NCBI GenBank assembly: GCA_951804985.1
Contig: OX638131.1
Location: forward strand, 53,937,078-54,001,077
Direction of reading: 5' to 3'
Length of the DNA stretch: 64,000 bases
Origin: Dryomyza anilis
Lineage: Eukaryota; Arthropoda; Insecta; Diptera; Dryomyzidae
Below, one piece after another: positions 11,564-25,967 of the stretch. Under the pieces are notes generated by a model. That model saw only the letters and a program-made list of their open reading frames with translations. It had not been told where the DNA came from and ran no database searches. Position 1 is the first letter of the stretch. Each line of letters starts with the position of its first letter. Both the position numbers and the translations under genes were made by a program.

Positions 11564-14073
11564 ATATTACAAATTGTACCAATTTTGAGGCCTCTAGACT
11601 CGTATTACGGAGTTATGAACATTTTATGTTTGAAACGTGATTTCTCAAGAACCCTTGCTCCGAATATAATGATTTATAATGGAATTAAAAGGCTAAAAAT
11701 AGATTACAAATTTTGCCAACTCTGAGTCCTGTAGACTCGTATTTACGGAGTTATGAGCATTTTAAATATGAGACGTGATTTCTCAAGAACCCATGCGCCG
11801 ATTATAATAAACTAAAAGTGCAAACATAAATTACAAAATATGCCAACTTTGAGGCCTCTACGACGTGTATTTACGGAGTTATGAGCATTCTAAGTTTGAA
11901 ACGTGATTTCTCAAGAACCCTTGCGCCGATTATAATAAGGGCAAACATAAATTACAAAATGTGCCAACTGTGAGGGCTCTACGACGTGTATTTACGGAGT
12001 TATAAGCATTTTAAGTTTGAGACGTGATTTCACAAGAGCACTTGTGCCGATTATCATGATTTATATTATAATTAAAAGAGCAAAAATAGATTACAACATG
12101 TGCGAACTTTGAAGCCTCTACGACGTGTATTTACGGAGTTATGAGCATTCTAAGTTTAAGACGTGATTTCTCAAGAACCCATGCGCCGATTATAATAAAC
12201 TAAAAGGGCAAACATAAATTACAAAATGTGCCAACTTTGAGGCATCTGCGACGCGTATTTACGGAGTAATGAGCATTTTGAGCTTGAGACGTGTATTTAC
12301 GAAGTATTTACGCGTACTAAGGAATTATGAGCATATTAAGTTTGAGACGTGATTTCTCAAGAACCCTTGCGCCGACTATAATCATTTATATTGGAATTAA
12401 AAGGGCAAAAATAGATTACAAAATGTGCCAACTTTGAGGCATCTGCGACGCGTATTTACGGAGTAATGAGCATTTTGAGCTTGAGACGTGATTTCTCAAG
12501 AACCATTGCTCCGAATATAATGATTGATAATGGAATTAAAAGGCCAAAAATAGATTACAAATTGTGCCAACTCTGAGGCCTCTAGACTCGTATTTACGGA
12601 GTGATGAGTATTTTAAGTTTGAGACGTGATTTCTCAAGAATATATATAATAAACTAAAAGGGCAAACATGAATTACAAAATGTGCCAACTATGAGGGCTC
12701 TACGACGTGTATTTACGGAGTTATAAGCATTTTAAGTTTGAGACGTGATTTCCAAAGAGCACTTGTGCCGATTATCATGATTTGTATTATAATTAAAAGA
12801 GCAAAAATAAAATACAAAATGTACCAACTTTGAGGCCTCTACGACGTGTATTTACGGAGTATTTACGCGTATTTACGGAGTTATGAGCATTCTAAGTTTG
12901 ATACGTGATTTCTCAAGAGCACTTGCGACGATTATATTGATTTATATTGTAATTAAAAGAGCAAAAATAGATTACAAAATGTGCCAACTTTGAGCATTTT
13001 AATTTTGAGACGTGAGACGAAGAGCCCTTCCACAGATTATAATAAACTAAAAGGGCAAAGATAGATTACAAAATGTGCAAACTTTGAGACCTCTACGACG
13101 TGTATTTACGGAGTTATGTGCATTTTAAGTTTGAGACGTGATTATATTGTAATTAAAAGAGCAAAAATAGATTACAAAATGTGCCAACTTTGAGCAATTT
13201 AATTTTGAGACGTGATTTCTCAAGAGACCTTGCGCCGATTATAATAGACTAATAGGGCAAAAATAGATTACAAAATGTGCCAACTTTGAGACCTCTACGA
13301 CGTGTATTTACGGAGTTATGAGCATTTAAAGTCTGAGACGTGATTTCTCAAGAACTCTTGGTCTGAATAAATGATTTATAATGGAATTAAAAGGGCACAA
13401 ATAAATTACAAAATGTGAAAACTTTGAGCATTTTAATTTTGAGACATGATTTCTCAAGAGCCCTTGCGCCGATTGTAATGATTTATATTGTAATTAAAAG
13501 AGCAATAATAGATTACAAACTGTGCCAACTTTGAGCATTTTAATTTTGAGACGTGATTTCTCAAGAGCCCTTCCGCCGATTATAATAAACTAAATGGGCA
13601 AACATAAATTACAAAATGGGCCTATACGACGTGTATTTACGGAGTTATGACATTTTAATTTGAGACGTGATTTCTCAAGAGCCCTTGCGCCGATTATAAT
13701 GATTTATAATGGAATTAAAAGGGTAAAAATAGATTACTAAATGTGCCAACTTTGAGCATTTTAATTTTGAGACATGATTACTCAAGAACCCCTAGCGCCG
13801 ATTATAATTATTTATATTGTAATTAAAAGAGCAAAAATAGATTACAAAATGTGCCAACTTTGAGCATTTTAATTTTAAGATGTGATTTCTCAAGAGCCCT
13901 TGCGCCGATTATAATGATTTATAATGGAATTAAAAGGGCAAAAATGATTACAAAATGTGCCAACTTTGAACATTTTAATTTTGAGACGTGATTTCTCAAG
14001 AACCCCTTGCGCCGATTATAATGATTGTAATTAAAAGAGCAAAAATAGATTACAAAATGTGCCAACTTTTTGT

Positions 14074-14120
14074 CCTTTTTGTTCATTATAATCGGCGCAA
14101 GATTATAATGAACTAAAAGG
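14074..14120 (+). repeat. Landmark inverted repeat, copy 3
   Basis: Same sequence and one-mismatch arms as copies 1 and 2, at the start of H3. Confidence 0.93.
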
Positions 14121-14838
14121 GCAAAAATAGATTACAAAATGTGCCAACTTTGAGCATTTTAAGTTTGAAACGTGATTTCTCAAGAACACAGTAACCCTCG
14201 CGTCGGCGCAATGATTTGTATTGGAATTAAAAAGACAAAATTAGATTACAATTATTATGATATATATTTGAATTAAAAGGGCAAAAATAGATTACAATAT
14301 GTGCCAACTTTGAGGCCTCTACGACGTGTATTTACGGAGTTATGAGCATATTAAGTTTGATACGTGATTTTTCAAGAGCCCTTGCGCCGATTGTAATGAT
14401 TTATATTGTAATTAAAAGAGCAAAAATAGATTACAACATGTGCCAACTTTGAGGCCTATACGACATGTATTTAAGGAGTTATGTGTCTTTGAAAGTTTGA
14501 GACGTGATTTCTCAAGAACCCTTGCGCCGACTATAATGATTTATATTGGAATTAAAATGGCAAAAACAGATGTGCCAACTTTGAGCATTTTAAGTTTGAG
14601 ACGTGATTTCTCAAGAACACATGCGCCGATTATAATAAACTAAAAGGGCAAACATAAATTACAAAATGTGCCAACTACGACGTGTATTTACGGAGTTATG
14701 AGCATATTAAGTTTGATACGTGATTTTTCAAGAGCCCTTGCGCCGATTATAATGATTTATATTGTAATTAAAAGAGCAAAAATAGATTACAACATGTGCC
14801 AAGTTTGCGGCCTCTACGGCGTGTATTTACGGAGTTAT

Positions 14839-17800
14839 GATCATTTTAAGTTTGAGACGTGATTTCTCAAGAACCCATGCGCCGATTATAATAAACTAAA
14901 TGGGCAAACATGAATTACAAAATGTGCCAGGCTATTTTGAGAGGGCTATTTTAAGTTTGAGACGTGATTTCTCAAGAACCCTTGCTCCGAATATAATGAT
15001 AATAGGGCAAAAATAGATTACAAAATGAGCCAACTTTGTGGCCTCTACGTCGTGTATTTACGGAGTTATTAGCATTTTAAGTTTGAGACGTGATTTCTCA
15101 AGAAGCCCTTGCGCCGATTATAATGATTGTAATTAAAAGAGCAAAAATAGATTACAAAATGTGCCAAGTTTGAGACGTGATTTCTCTAGAACCATTGCGC
15201 CGACTATAATGATTTATATTGGAATTGGATTTATATTGGAAGCGCAAAAATAGATTACAAAATGTGCCAACTTTGAGCATTTTTATTTTGAGACGTGATT
15301 TCTTAAGAGCCCTTGCGCCGATTATATAAATTAAAAGGACAAAAATAGATTACAAAATGTGCCAAGTTTGCGGCCTCTACGACTTGTATTTACGAAGTTA
15401 TGAGCATTTTCAGTTTGAGACGTGATTTCGCAAGAGCCATTGCCGAATATAATGATTGATAATGGAATTAAAAGGCCAAAAATAGATTACAAATTGTGCC
15501 AACTCTGAGGCATCTAAACTCGTATTTACGGAGTTATGAGCATTTTAAGTTTGAGACGTGATTTCTCAAGAACCCTTGCTCCAAATATAATGATTTATAA
15601 TGGAATTAAAAGGGCAAAATCTGAGGCCTCTAGACGTATATTTACGGAGTTATGAGCATTTTAAGTTTGATTTCTCAAGAGCCCTTGCGCCGATTATAAT
15701 GATATATATTTGAATTAAAAGGGCAAAAATAGATTACAAAATGTGCCAACTTTGAAGCCTCTATAATGGAATTAAAAGGTCAAAAATAGATTACAAAATG
15801 TGACAACTTTGCGCATTTTTATTTTGAGACGTGATTTTTCAAGAGCCCTTGCGACGATTATAATGATTTATATTGTAATTAAAAGAGCAAAAATAGATTA
15901 CAAAATGTGCAAACTTTAAGCATTTTAATTTTGAGACATGATTTCTCAAGAGCCCTTGCGCCGGAATTAAAAGGGCAAAATCTGAGGCCTCTAGACGTGT
16001 ATTTACGGAGTTATGAGCATTTTAAGTTTGAGACGTGATTTCTCAAGAGCCCTTGCGCCGATTATAATGATATATATTTGAATTAAAAGGGCAAAAATAG
16101 ATTACAAAATGTGCCAACTTTGAAGCCTCTATAATGGAATTAAAAGGTCAAAAATAGATTACAAAATGTGACAACTTTGCGCATTTTTATTTTGAGACGT
16201 GATTTTTCAAGAGCCCTTGCGACGATTATATTGATTTATATTGTAATTAAAAGAGCAAAAATAGATTACAAAATGTGCCAACTTTGAGCATTTTAATTTT
16301 GAGACGTGATTTCTCAAGAGACCTTGAGCCGATTTTAATAGACTAATAGGGCAAAAATAGATTACAAAATGTGCCAACTTTGAGGCCTCTACGACGTGTA
16401 TTTACGGAGTTATGAGCATTTTAAGTTTGAGACGTGATTTCTCAAGAACCCCTTGCGCCGATTATAATAAACTAAAAGGGCAAACATAAAATACAAAATG
16501 TGCCAACTTTGAGGCCTCCACGACGTGTATTTACGGAGTTATGAGGATTTTAAAATAGAAACGTGATTTCTCAAGAGCCCTTGCGCTGATTATCATGATT
16601 TACATTATAATTAAAAGAGCAAAAATAGATTACAACATGTGCCAACTTTGAAGCCTCTACGACGTGTATTTACGGAGTTATGAGTATTTGATAGTTTGTG
16701 ACGTGAATTCTCAAGAACCCCTTGCGCCGATTATAATGATAGATATTTGAATTAAAAGGGCAAAAATAGATTACAAAATGTGCCAACTTTGAGGCCTCTA
16801 CGACGTGTATTTACGGAGTATTTACGCGTACTAAGGAATTATGAGCATATTAAGTTTGAGACGTGATTTCTCCAGAACCCTTGCGCCGACTATAATGATT
16901 TATATTGGAAGTAAAAGGGCAAAAATAGATTACAAAATGTGCCAACTCTGAGGCATCTAGACTCGTATTTACGGAGTTATGAGCATTTTAAGTTTGAGAC
17001 GTGATTTCTCAAGAAACCATGCGCCGATTATAATAAACTAAATGGGCAAACATGAATTACAAAATGTGCCAGGCTATTTTGAGAGGGCTATTTTAAGTTT
17101 GAGACGTGATTTCTCAAGAACCCTTGCTCCGAATATAATGATAATAGGGCAAAAATAGATTACAAAATGAGCCAACTTTGTGGCCTCTACGTCGTGTATT
17201 TACGGAGTTATTAGCATTTGAAGTTTGAGACGTGATTTCTTAAGAGCCCTTGCGCCGATTATATAAATTAAAAGGACAAAAATAGATTACAAAATGTGCC
17301 AAGTTTGCGGCCTCTACGACTTGTATTTACGAAGTTATGAGCATTTTCAGTTTGAGACGTGATTTCGCAAGAGCCATTGCCGAATATAATGATTGATAAT
17401 GGAATTAAAAGGCCAAAAATAGATTACAAATTGTGCCAACTCTGAGGCATCTAAACTCGTATTTACGGAGTTATGAGCATTTTAAGTTTGAGACGTGATT
17501 TCTCAAGAACCCTTGCTCCAAATATAATGATTTATAATGGAATTAAAAGGGCAAAATCTGAGGCCTCTAGACGTATATTTACGGAGTTATGAGCATTTTA
17601 AGTTTGATTTCTCAAGAGCCCTTGCGCCGATTATAATGATATATATTTGAATTAAAAGGGCAAAAATAGATTACAAAATGTGCCAACTTTGAAGCCTCTA
17701 TAATGGAATTAAAAGGTCAAAAATAGATTACAAAATGTGACAACTTTGCGCATTTTTATTTTGAGACGTGATTTTTCAAGAGCCCTTGCGACGATTATAA

Positions 17801-18917
17801 TGATTTATATTGTAATTAAAAGAGCAAAAATAGATTACAAAATGTGCAAACTTTAAGCATTTTAATTTTGAGACATGATTTCTCAAGAGCCCTTGCGCCG
17901 GAATTAAAAGGGCAAAATCTGAGGCCTCTAGACGTGTATTTACGGAGTTATGAGCATTTTAAGTTTGAGACGTGATTTCTCAAGAGCCCTTGCGCCGATT
18001 ATAATGATATATATTTGAATTAAAAGGGCAAAAATAGATTACAAAATGTGCCAACTTTGAAGCATCTATAATGGAATTAAAAGGTCAAAAATAGATTACA
18101 AAATGTGACAACTTTGCGCATTTTTATTTTGAGACGTGATTTTTCAAGAGCCCTTGCGACGATTATATTGATTTATATTGTAATTAAAAGAGCAAAAATA
18201 GATTACAAAATGTGCCAACTTTGAGCATTTTAATTTTGAGACGTGATTTCTCAAGAGACCTTGAGCCGATTTTAATAGACTAATAGGGCAAAAATTGATT
18301 ACAAAATGTGCCAACTTTGAGGCCTCTACGACGTGTATTTACGGAGTTATGAGCATTTTAAGTTTGAGACGTGATTTCTCAAGAACCCCTTGCGCCGATT
18401 ATAATAAACTAAAAGGGCAAACATAAAATACAAAATGTGCCAACTTTGAGGCCTCCACGACGTGTATTTACGGAGTTATGAGGATTTTAAAATAGAAACG
18501 TGATTTCTCAAGAGCCCTTGCGCTGATTATCATGATTTACATTATAATTAAAAGAGCAAAAATAGATTACAACATGTGCCAACTTTGAAGCCTCTACGAC
18601 GTGTATTTACGGAGTTATGAGTATTTGATAGTTTGTGACGTGAATTCTCAAGAACCCCTTGCGCCGATTATAATGATAGATATTTGAATTAAAAGGGCAA
18701 AAATAGATTACAAAATGTGCCAACTTTGAGGCCTCTACGACGTGTATTTACGGAGTATTTACGCGTACTAAGGAATTATGAGCATATTAAGTTTGAGACG
18801 TGATTTCTCCAGAACCCTTGCGCCGACTATAATGATTTATATTGGAAGTAAAAGGGCAAAAATAGATTACAAATTGTGCCAACTCTGAGGCCTCTAGACT
18901 CGTATTTACGGAGTGAT
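14839..18917 (+). repeat. Tandem duplication of about 2 kb inside H3
   Basis: This is the counterpart of the H1 duplication. TGCCAGGCTATTTTGAG lies at 14925 and 17067 (offset 2142), and CGCGTACTAA at 16825 and 18762 (offset 1937). The difference from H1 is a further 119-bp loss in the second copy near 17225. Confidence 0.87.
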
Positions 18918-20862
18918 GAGTATTTTAAGTTTGAGACGTGATTTCTCAAGAATATATATAATAAACTAAAAGGGCAAACATGAATTACAAAATGTGCCAA
19001 CTATGAGGGCTCTACGACGTGTATTTACGGAGTTATAAGCATTTTAAGTTTGAGACGTGATTTCCAAAGAGCACTTGTGCCGATTATCATGATTTGTATT
19101 ATAATTAAAAGAGCAAAAATAAAATACAAAATGTACCAACTTTGAGGCCTCTACGACGTGTATTTACGGAGTATTTACGCGTATTTACGGAGTTATGAGC
19201 ATTCTAAGTTTGATACGTGATTTCTCAAGAGCCCTTGCGCCGATTATAATGATTTATATTGTAATTAAAAGAGCAAAAATAGATTACAAAATGTGCCAAC
19301 TTTGAGCATTTTAATTTTGAGACGTGAGACGAAGAGCCCTTCCACAGATTATAATAAACTAAAAGGGCAAAGATAGATTACAAAATGTGCCAACTTTGAG
19401 ACCTCTACGACGTGTATTTACGGAGTTATGAGCATTTAAAGTCTGAGACGTGATTTCTCAAGAACTCTTGGTCTGAATAAATGATTTATAATGGAATTAA
19501 AAGGGCACAAATAAATTACAAAATGTGAAAACTTTGAGCATTTTAATTTTGAGACATGATTTCTCAAGAGCCCTTGCGCCGATTATAATGATTTATATTG
19601 TAATTAAAAGAGCAAAAATAGATTACAAAATGTGCCAACTTTGAGCATTTTAATTTTGAGACGTGAGACGAAGAGCCCTTCCACAGATTATAATAAACTA
19701 AAAGGGCAAAGATAGATTACAAAATGTGCCAACTTTGAGACCTCTACGACGTGTATTTACGGAGTTATGAGCATTTAAAGTCTGAGACGTGATTTCTCAA
19801 GAACTCTTGGTCTGAATAAATGATTTATAATGGAATTAAAAGGGCAAAAATAAAATACAAAATGTACCAACTTTGAGACCTCTACGACGTGTATTTACGG
19901 AGTTATGTGCATTTTAAGTTTGAGACGTGATTATATTGTAATTAAAAGAGCAAAAATAGATTACAAAATGTGCCAACTTTGAGCAATTTAATTTTGAGAC
20001 GTGATTTCTCAAGAGACCTTGCGCCGATTATAATAGACTAATAGGGCAAAAATAGATTACAAAATGTGCCAACTTTGAGACCTCTACGACGTGTATTTAC
20101 GGAGTTATGAGCATTTAAAGTCTGAGACGTGATTTCTCAAGAACTCTTGGTCTGAATAAATGATTTATAATGGAATTAAAAGGGCACAAATAAATTACAA
20201 AATGTGAAAACTTTGAGCATTTTAATTTTGAGACATGATTTCTCAAGAGCCCTTGCGCCGATTGTAATGATTTATATTGTAATTAAAAGAGCAATAATAG
20301 ATTACAAAATGTGCCAACTTTGAGCATTTTAATTTTGAGACGTGATTTCTCAAGAGCCCTTCCGCCGATTATAATAAACTAAATGGGCAAACATAAATTA
20401 CAAAATGGGCCTATACGACGTGTATTTACGGAGTTATGACATTTTAATTTGAGACGTGATTTCTCAAGAGCCTTTTCGCCGATTATAATGATTTATAATG
20501 GAATTAAAAGGGTAAAAATAGATTACTAAATGTGCCAACTTTGAGCATTTTAATTTTGAGACATGATTCCTCAAGAACCCCTAGCGCCGATTATAATTAT
20601 TTATATTGTAATTAAAAGAGCAAAAATAGATTACAAAATATGCCAACTTTGAGCATTTTAATTTTAAGATGTGATTTCTCAAGAGCCCTTGCGCCGATTA
20701 TAATGATTTATAATGGAATTAAAAGGGCAAAAATGATTACAAAATGTGCCAACTTTGAACATTTTAATTTTGAGACGTGATTTCTCAAGAACCCCTTGCG
20801 CCGATTATAATGATTGTAATTAAAAGAGCAAAAATAGATTACAAAATGTGCCAACTTTTTGT

Positions 20863-20909
20863 CCTTTTTGTTCATTATAATCGGCGCAAGATTATAATGA
20901 ACTAAAAGG
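20863..20909 (+). repeat. Landmark inverted repeat, copy 4
   Basis: Same sequence and one-mismatch arms as copies 1 to 3, at the start of H4. Confidence 0.93.
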
Positions 20910-22589
20910 GCAAAAATAGATTACAAAATGTGCCAACTTTGAGCATTTTAAGTTTGAAACGTGATTTCTCAGTAACCCTCGCGTCGGCGCAATGATTTGT
21001 ATTGGAATTAAAAAGACAAAAATAGATTACAATTATTATGATATATATTTGAATTAAAAGGGCAAAAATAGATTACAATATGTGCCAACTTTGAGGCCTC
21101 TACGACGTGTATTTACGGAGTTATGAGCATATTAAGTTTGATACGTGATTTTTCAAGAGCCCTTGCGCCGATTATAATGATTTATATTGTAATTAAAAGA
21201 GCAAAAATAGATTACAACATGTGCCAACTTTGAGGCCTATACGACATGTATTTAAGGAGTTATGTGTCTTTGAAAGTTTGAGACGTGATTTCTCAAGAAC
21301 CCTTGCGCCGACTATAATGATTTATTTTGGAATTAAAATGGCAAAAACAGATGTGCCAACTTTGAGCATTTTAAGTTTGATACGTGATTTCTCAAGAACA
21401 CATGCGCCGATTATAATAAACTAAAAGGGCAAACATAAATTACAAAATGTGCCAACTACGACGTGTATTTACGGAGTTATGAGCAGTTTAAATTTGAGAC
21501 ATGATTTCTCAAGAACCCCTTGCGCCGATTATAATGATTTATATTGTAATTAAAAGAGCAAAAATAGATTACAAAATGTGCCAACTTTGAGGCCTCTACG
21601 ACGTGTATTTACGGAGTTATGAGCATATTAAGTTTGATACGTGATTTTTCAAGAGCCCTTGCGCCGATTATAATGATTTATATTGTAATTAAAAGAGCAA
21701 AAATAGATTACAACATGTGCCAAGTTTGCGGCCTCTACGACGTGTATTTACGGAGTTATGATCATTTTAAGTTTGAGACGTGATTTCTCAAGAACCCATG
21801 CGCCGATTATAATAAACTAAATGGGCAAACATGAATTACAAAATGTGCCAGGCTATTTTGAGAGGGCTATTTTAAGTTTGAGACGTGATTTCTCAAGAAC
21901 CCTTGCTCCGAATATAATGATAATAGGGCAAAAATAGATTACAAAATGAGCCAACTTTGTGGCCTCTACGTCGTGTATTTACGGAGTTATTAGCATTTTA
22001 AGTTTGAGACTTGATTTCTCAAGAAGCCCTTGCGCCGATTATAATGATTGTAATTAAAAGAGCAAAAATAGATTACAAAATGTGCCAAGTTTGAGACGTG
22101 ATTTCTCTATAACCATTGCGCCGACTATAATGATTTATATTGGAATTGGATTTATATTGGAAGCGCAAAAATAGATTACAAAATGTGCCAACTTTGAGCA
22201 TTTTTATTTTGAGACGTGATTTCTTAAGAGCCCTTGCGCCGATTATATAAATTAAAAGGACAAAAATAGATTACAAAATGTGCCAAGTTTGCGGCCTCTA
22301 CGACTTGTATTTACGAAGTTATGAGCATTTTCAGTTTGAGACGTGATTTCGCAAGAGCCATTGCCGAATATAATGATTGATAATGGAATTAAAAGGCCAA
22401 AAATAGATTACAAATTGTGCCAACTCTGAGGCATCTAAACTCGTATTTACGGAGTTATGAGCATTTTAAGTTTGAGACGTGATTTCTCAAGAACCCTTGC
22501 TCCAAATATAATGATTTATAATGGAATTAAAAGGGCAAAATCTGAGGCCTCTAGACGTATATTTACGGAGTTATGAGCATTTTAAGTTT

Positions 22590-24310
22590 GATTTCTCAAG
22601 AGCCCTTGCGCCGATTATAATGATATATATTTGAATTAAAAGGGCAAAAATAGATTACAAAATGTGCCAACTTTGAAGCCTCTATAATGGAATTAAAAGG
22701 TCAAAAATAGATTACAAAATGTGACAACTTTGCGCATTTTTATTTTGAGACGTGATTTTTCAAGAGCCCTTGCGACGATTATAATGATTTATATTGTAAT
22801 TAAAAGAGCAAAAATAGATTACAAAATGTGCAAACTTTAAGCATTTTAATTTTGAGACATGATTTCTCAAGAGCCCTTGCGCCGGAATTAAAAGGGCAAA
22901 ATCTGAGGCCTCTAGACGTGTATTTACGGAGTTATGAGCATTTTAAGTTTGAGACGTGATTTCTCAAGAGCCCTTGCGCCGATTATAATGATATATATTT
23001 GAATTAAAAGGGCAAAAATAGATTACAAAATGTGCCAACTTTGAAGCCTCTATAATGGAATTAAAAGGTCAAAAATAGATTACAAAATGTGACAACTTTG
23101 CGCATTTTTATTTTGAGACGTGATTTTTCAAGAGCCCTTGCGACGATTATATTGATTTATATTGTAATTAAAAGAGCAAAAATAGATTACAAAATGTGCC
23201 AACTTTGAGCATTTTAATTTTGAGACGTGATTTCTCAAGAGACCTTGAGCCGATTTTAATAGACTAATAGGGCAAAAATTGATTACAAAATGTGCCAACT
23301 TTGAGGCCTCTACGACGTGTATTTACGGAGTATTTACGCGTACTAAGGAATTATGAGCATATTAAGTTTGAGACGTGATTTCTCCAGAACCCTTGCGCCG
23401 ACTATAATGATTTATATTGTAATTAAAAGAGCAAAAATAGATTACAAAATGTGCCAACTTTGAGCATTTTAATTTTGAGACGTGATTTCTCAAGAGCCCT
23501 TGCGCCGATTATAATGATATATATTTGAATTAAAAGGGCAAAAATAGATTACAAAATGTGCCAACTTTGAAGCCTCTATAATGGAATTAAAAGGTCAAAA
23601 ATAGATTACAAAATGTGACAACTTTGCGCATTTTTATTTTGAGACGTGATTTTTCAAGAGCCCTTGCGACGATTATAATGATTTATATTGTAATTAAAAG
23701 AGCAAAAATAGATTACAGAATGTGCAAACTTTAAGCATTTTAATTTTGAGACATGATTTCTCAAGAGCCCTTGCGCCGGAATTAAAAGGGCAAAATCTGA
23801 GGCCTCTAGACGTGTATTTACGGAGTTATGAGCATTTTAAGTTTGAGACGTGATTTCTCAAGAGCCCTTGCGCCGATTATAATGATATATATTTGAATTA
23901 AAAGGGCAAAAATAGATTACAAAATGTGCCAACTTTGAAGCCTCTATAATGGAATTAAAAGGTCAAAAATAGATTACAAAATGTGACAACTTTGCGCATT
24001 TTTATTTTGAGACGTGATTTTTCAAGAGCCCTTGCGACGATTATATTGATTTATATTGTAATTAAAAGAGCAAAAATAGATTACAAAATGTGCCAACTTT
24101 GAGCATTTTAATTTTGAGACGTGATTTCTCAAGAGACCTTGAGCCGATTTTAATAGACTAATAGGGCAAAAATAGATTACAAAATGTGCCAACTTTGAGG
24201 CCTCTACGACGTGTATTTACGGAGTATTTACGCGTACGAAGGAATTATGAGCATATTAAGTTTGAGACGTGATTTCTCCAGAACCCTTGCGCCGACTATA
24301 ATGATTTATA
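22590..24310 (+). repeat. 894-bp tandem duplication inside H4
   Basis: The marker CAAACTTTAAGCATTTTAA lies at 22831 and 23725, offset 894. The first copy runs from about 22590 to 23483. The second runs from 23484 to about 24310, where TATTGGAAGTAAAAG departs from TATTGTAATTAAAAG. H1 and H3 do not have this arrangement. Confidence 0.85.
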
Positions 24311-24908
24311 TTGGAAGTAAAAGGGCAAAAATAGATTACAAAATGTGCCAACTCTGAGGCATCTAGACTCGTATTTACGGAGTTATGAGCATTTCAAGTT
24401 TGAGACGTGATTTCTCAAGAAACCATGCGCCGATTATAATAAACTAAAAATTATAATAAACTAAAACATGAATTACGAATGTGCCAACTGTGAGGGCTCT
24501 ACGACGTGTATTTACGGAGTTATAAGCATTTTAAGTTTGAGACGTGATTTCTCAAGAGCACTTGTGCCGATTATCATGATTTGTATTATAATTAAAAGAG
24601 CAAAAATAAATAACAAAATGTACCAACTTTGAGGCCTCTACGACGTGTATTTACGGAGTATTTACGCGTATTTACGGAGTTATGAGCATTTTAAGCTTGA
24701 GACGTGATTTCTCAAGAGCCCTTGCGCCGATTATAATGATTTATATTGTAATTAAAAGAGCAAGTATAGATTACAACATGTGCCAACTTTGAGGCCTCTA
24801 CGACGTGTATTTACGGAGTATTTATGCGTATTTACGGGCATATTATTTATGAGCATATTAAGTTTGAGGTGTGATTTCTCTAGAACCCTTGCGCCAACTA
24901 TAATGAGG

Positions 24909-24932
24909 TAAAAGGGCTTTTTTGCCCTTTTA
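24909..24932 (+). repeat. T-loop inverted repeat
   Basis: TAAAAGGGC and GCCCTTTTA flank six T, in the first copy of the 0.3-kb duplication. A GGTA variant shortens the arm by one base against the other copies. Confidence 0.87.
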
Positions 24933-25187
24933 ATTATAAATTGTGCCAACTTTGAGGCCTCTAGACTCGTACGTGTATTTACGGAGTTATGAGCATTTTA
25001 AGCTTGAGACGTGATTTCTCAAGAGCCCTTGCGCCGATTATAATGATTTATATTGTAATTAAAAGAGCAAGTATAGATTACAACATGTGCCAACTTTGAG
25101 GCCTCTACGACGTGTATTTACGGAGTATTTATGCGTATTTAGTTTGAGGTGTGATTTCTCTAGAACCCTTGCGCCAACTATAATGAG

Positions 25188-25213
25188 TTAAAAGGGCTTT
25201 TTTGCCCTTTTAA
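25188..25213 (+). repeat. T-loop inverted repeat, perfect 10-bp arms
   Basis: TTAAAAGGGC, six T, GCCCTTTTAA. Second copy of the 0.3-kb duplication. Confidence 0.88.
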
Positions 25214-25941
25214 TTATAAATTGTGCCAACTTTGAGGCCTCTAGACTCGTACGTGTATTTACGGAGTTATGTGCATTTTAAGTTTGAGACGTGATTTCTC
25301 AAGAACCCCTTGCGCCGATTATAATGATTTATATTGTAATTAAAAGAGTAGATTAGAAATGTGCCAGCTTTGAGCATTATATTGATTTACATTGTAATTA
25401 AAAGAGCAAAAATAGATTACAAAATGTGCCAACTTTGAGCATTTTAATTTTGAGACGTGATTTCTCAAGAGACCTTGAGCCGATTTTAATAGACTAATAG
25501 GGCAAAAATAGATTACAAAATGTGCCAACTTTGAGGCCTCTACGACGTGTATTTACGGAGTTATGAGCATTTTAAGTTTGAGACGTGATTTCTCAAGAGC
25601 ACTTGTGCCGATTATCATGATTTGTATTATAATTAAAAGAGCAAAAATAAATTACAAAATGTACCAACTTTGAGGCCTCTACGACGTGTATTTACGGAGT
25701 ATTTACGCGTATTTACGGAGTTATGAGCATTTTAAGTTTGAGACGTGATTTCTCAAGAGCCCTTGCGCCGAATATAATGATTTATATTGTAATTAAAAGA
25801 GCAAATATAGATTACAACATGTGCCAACTTTGAGGCCTCTACGACGTGTATTTACGGAGTATTTATGCGTATTTACGGAGTTATGAGCATATTAAGTTTG
25901 AGATGTGATTTCTCTAGAACCCTAGCGCCAACTATAATGAG

Positions 25942-25967
25942 TTAAAAGGGCTTTTTTGCCCTTTTAA
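25942..25967 (+). repeat. T-loop inverted repeat, perfect 10-bp arms
   Basis: TTAAAAGGGC, six T, GCCCTTTTAA, followed by TTATAAATTGTGC as in the other copies. Confidence 0.88.

Larger units (their letters stand above)
7049..14004 (+). repeat. Higher-order repeat block H2 (6956 bp)
   Basis: The landmark start repeats at 7049. Near 7226 an 8-bp deletion (CTCAGTAACCC instead of CTCAAGAACACAGTAACCC) separates H2 and H4 from H1 and H3 and shifts the offset from 7048 to 7040. H2 follows H4 closely for about 1.2 kb, to about 8262, and then takes its own path. The part at 9500-10260 matches H1 at offset 7164. The tail from about 12570 matches the H1 tail, with some units missing. H2 lacks the internal 2-kb duplication. 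Confidence 0.88.
14005..20793 (+). repeat. Higher-order repeat block H3 (6789 bp), near-copy of H1
   Basis: H3 starts at the landmark with offset 14004 to H1. Sequence and variants match H1, including CAAGAACACAGTAACCC and the internal 2-kb duplication. The second internal copy is 119 bp shorter, so its period is 1937 rather than 2056 bp. One 140-bp monomer is missing near 14700. The tail runs at offset 13745 to the end. H1+H2 and H3+H4 therefore behave as two copies of a larger unit of about 14 kb. Confidence 0.9.
24675..25270 (+). repeat. Approximately 0.3-kb tandem duplication with T-loop hairpins
   Basis: TTAAGCTTGAGACG lies at 24691 and 24998 (offset 307). The GGGCTTTTTTGCCC hairpin lies at offset 280, because the second copy lost 27 bp around TATTTACGGGCATATTATTT. 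Both halves carry the GCAAGTATAGATTACAACATG variant. Confidence 0.82.

Noticed and set aside
25188..25213. Hairpin plus T-run resembling a bacterial intrinsic terminator
   Set aside because: The T-run is the loop, not a tail after the stem, no gene lies upstream, and the context is a eukaryotic-type satellite.
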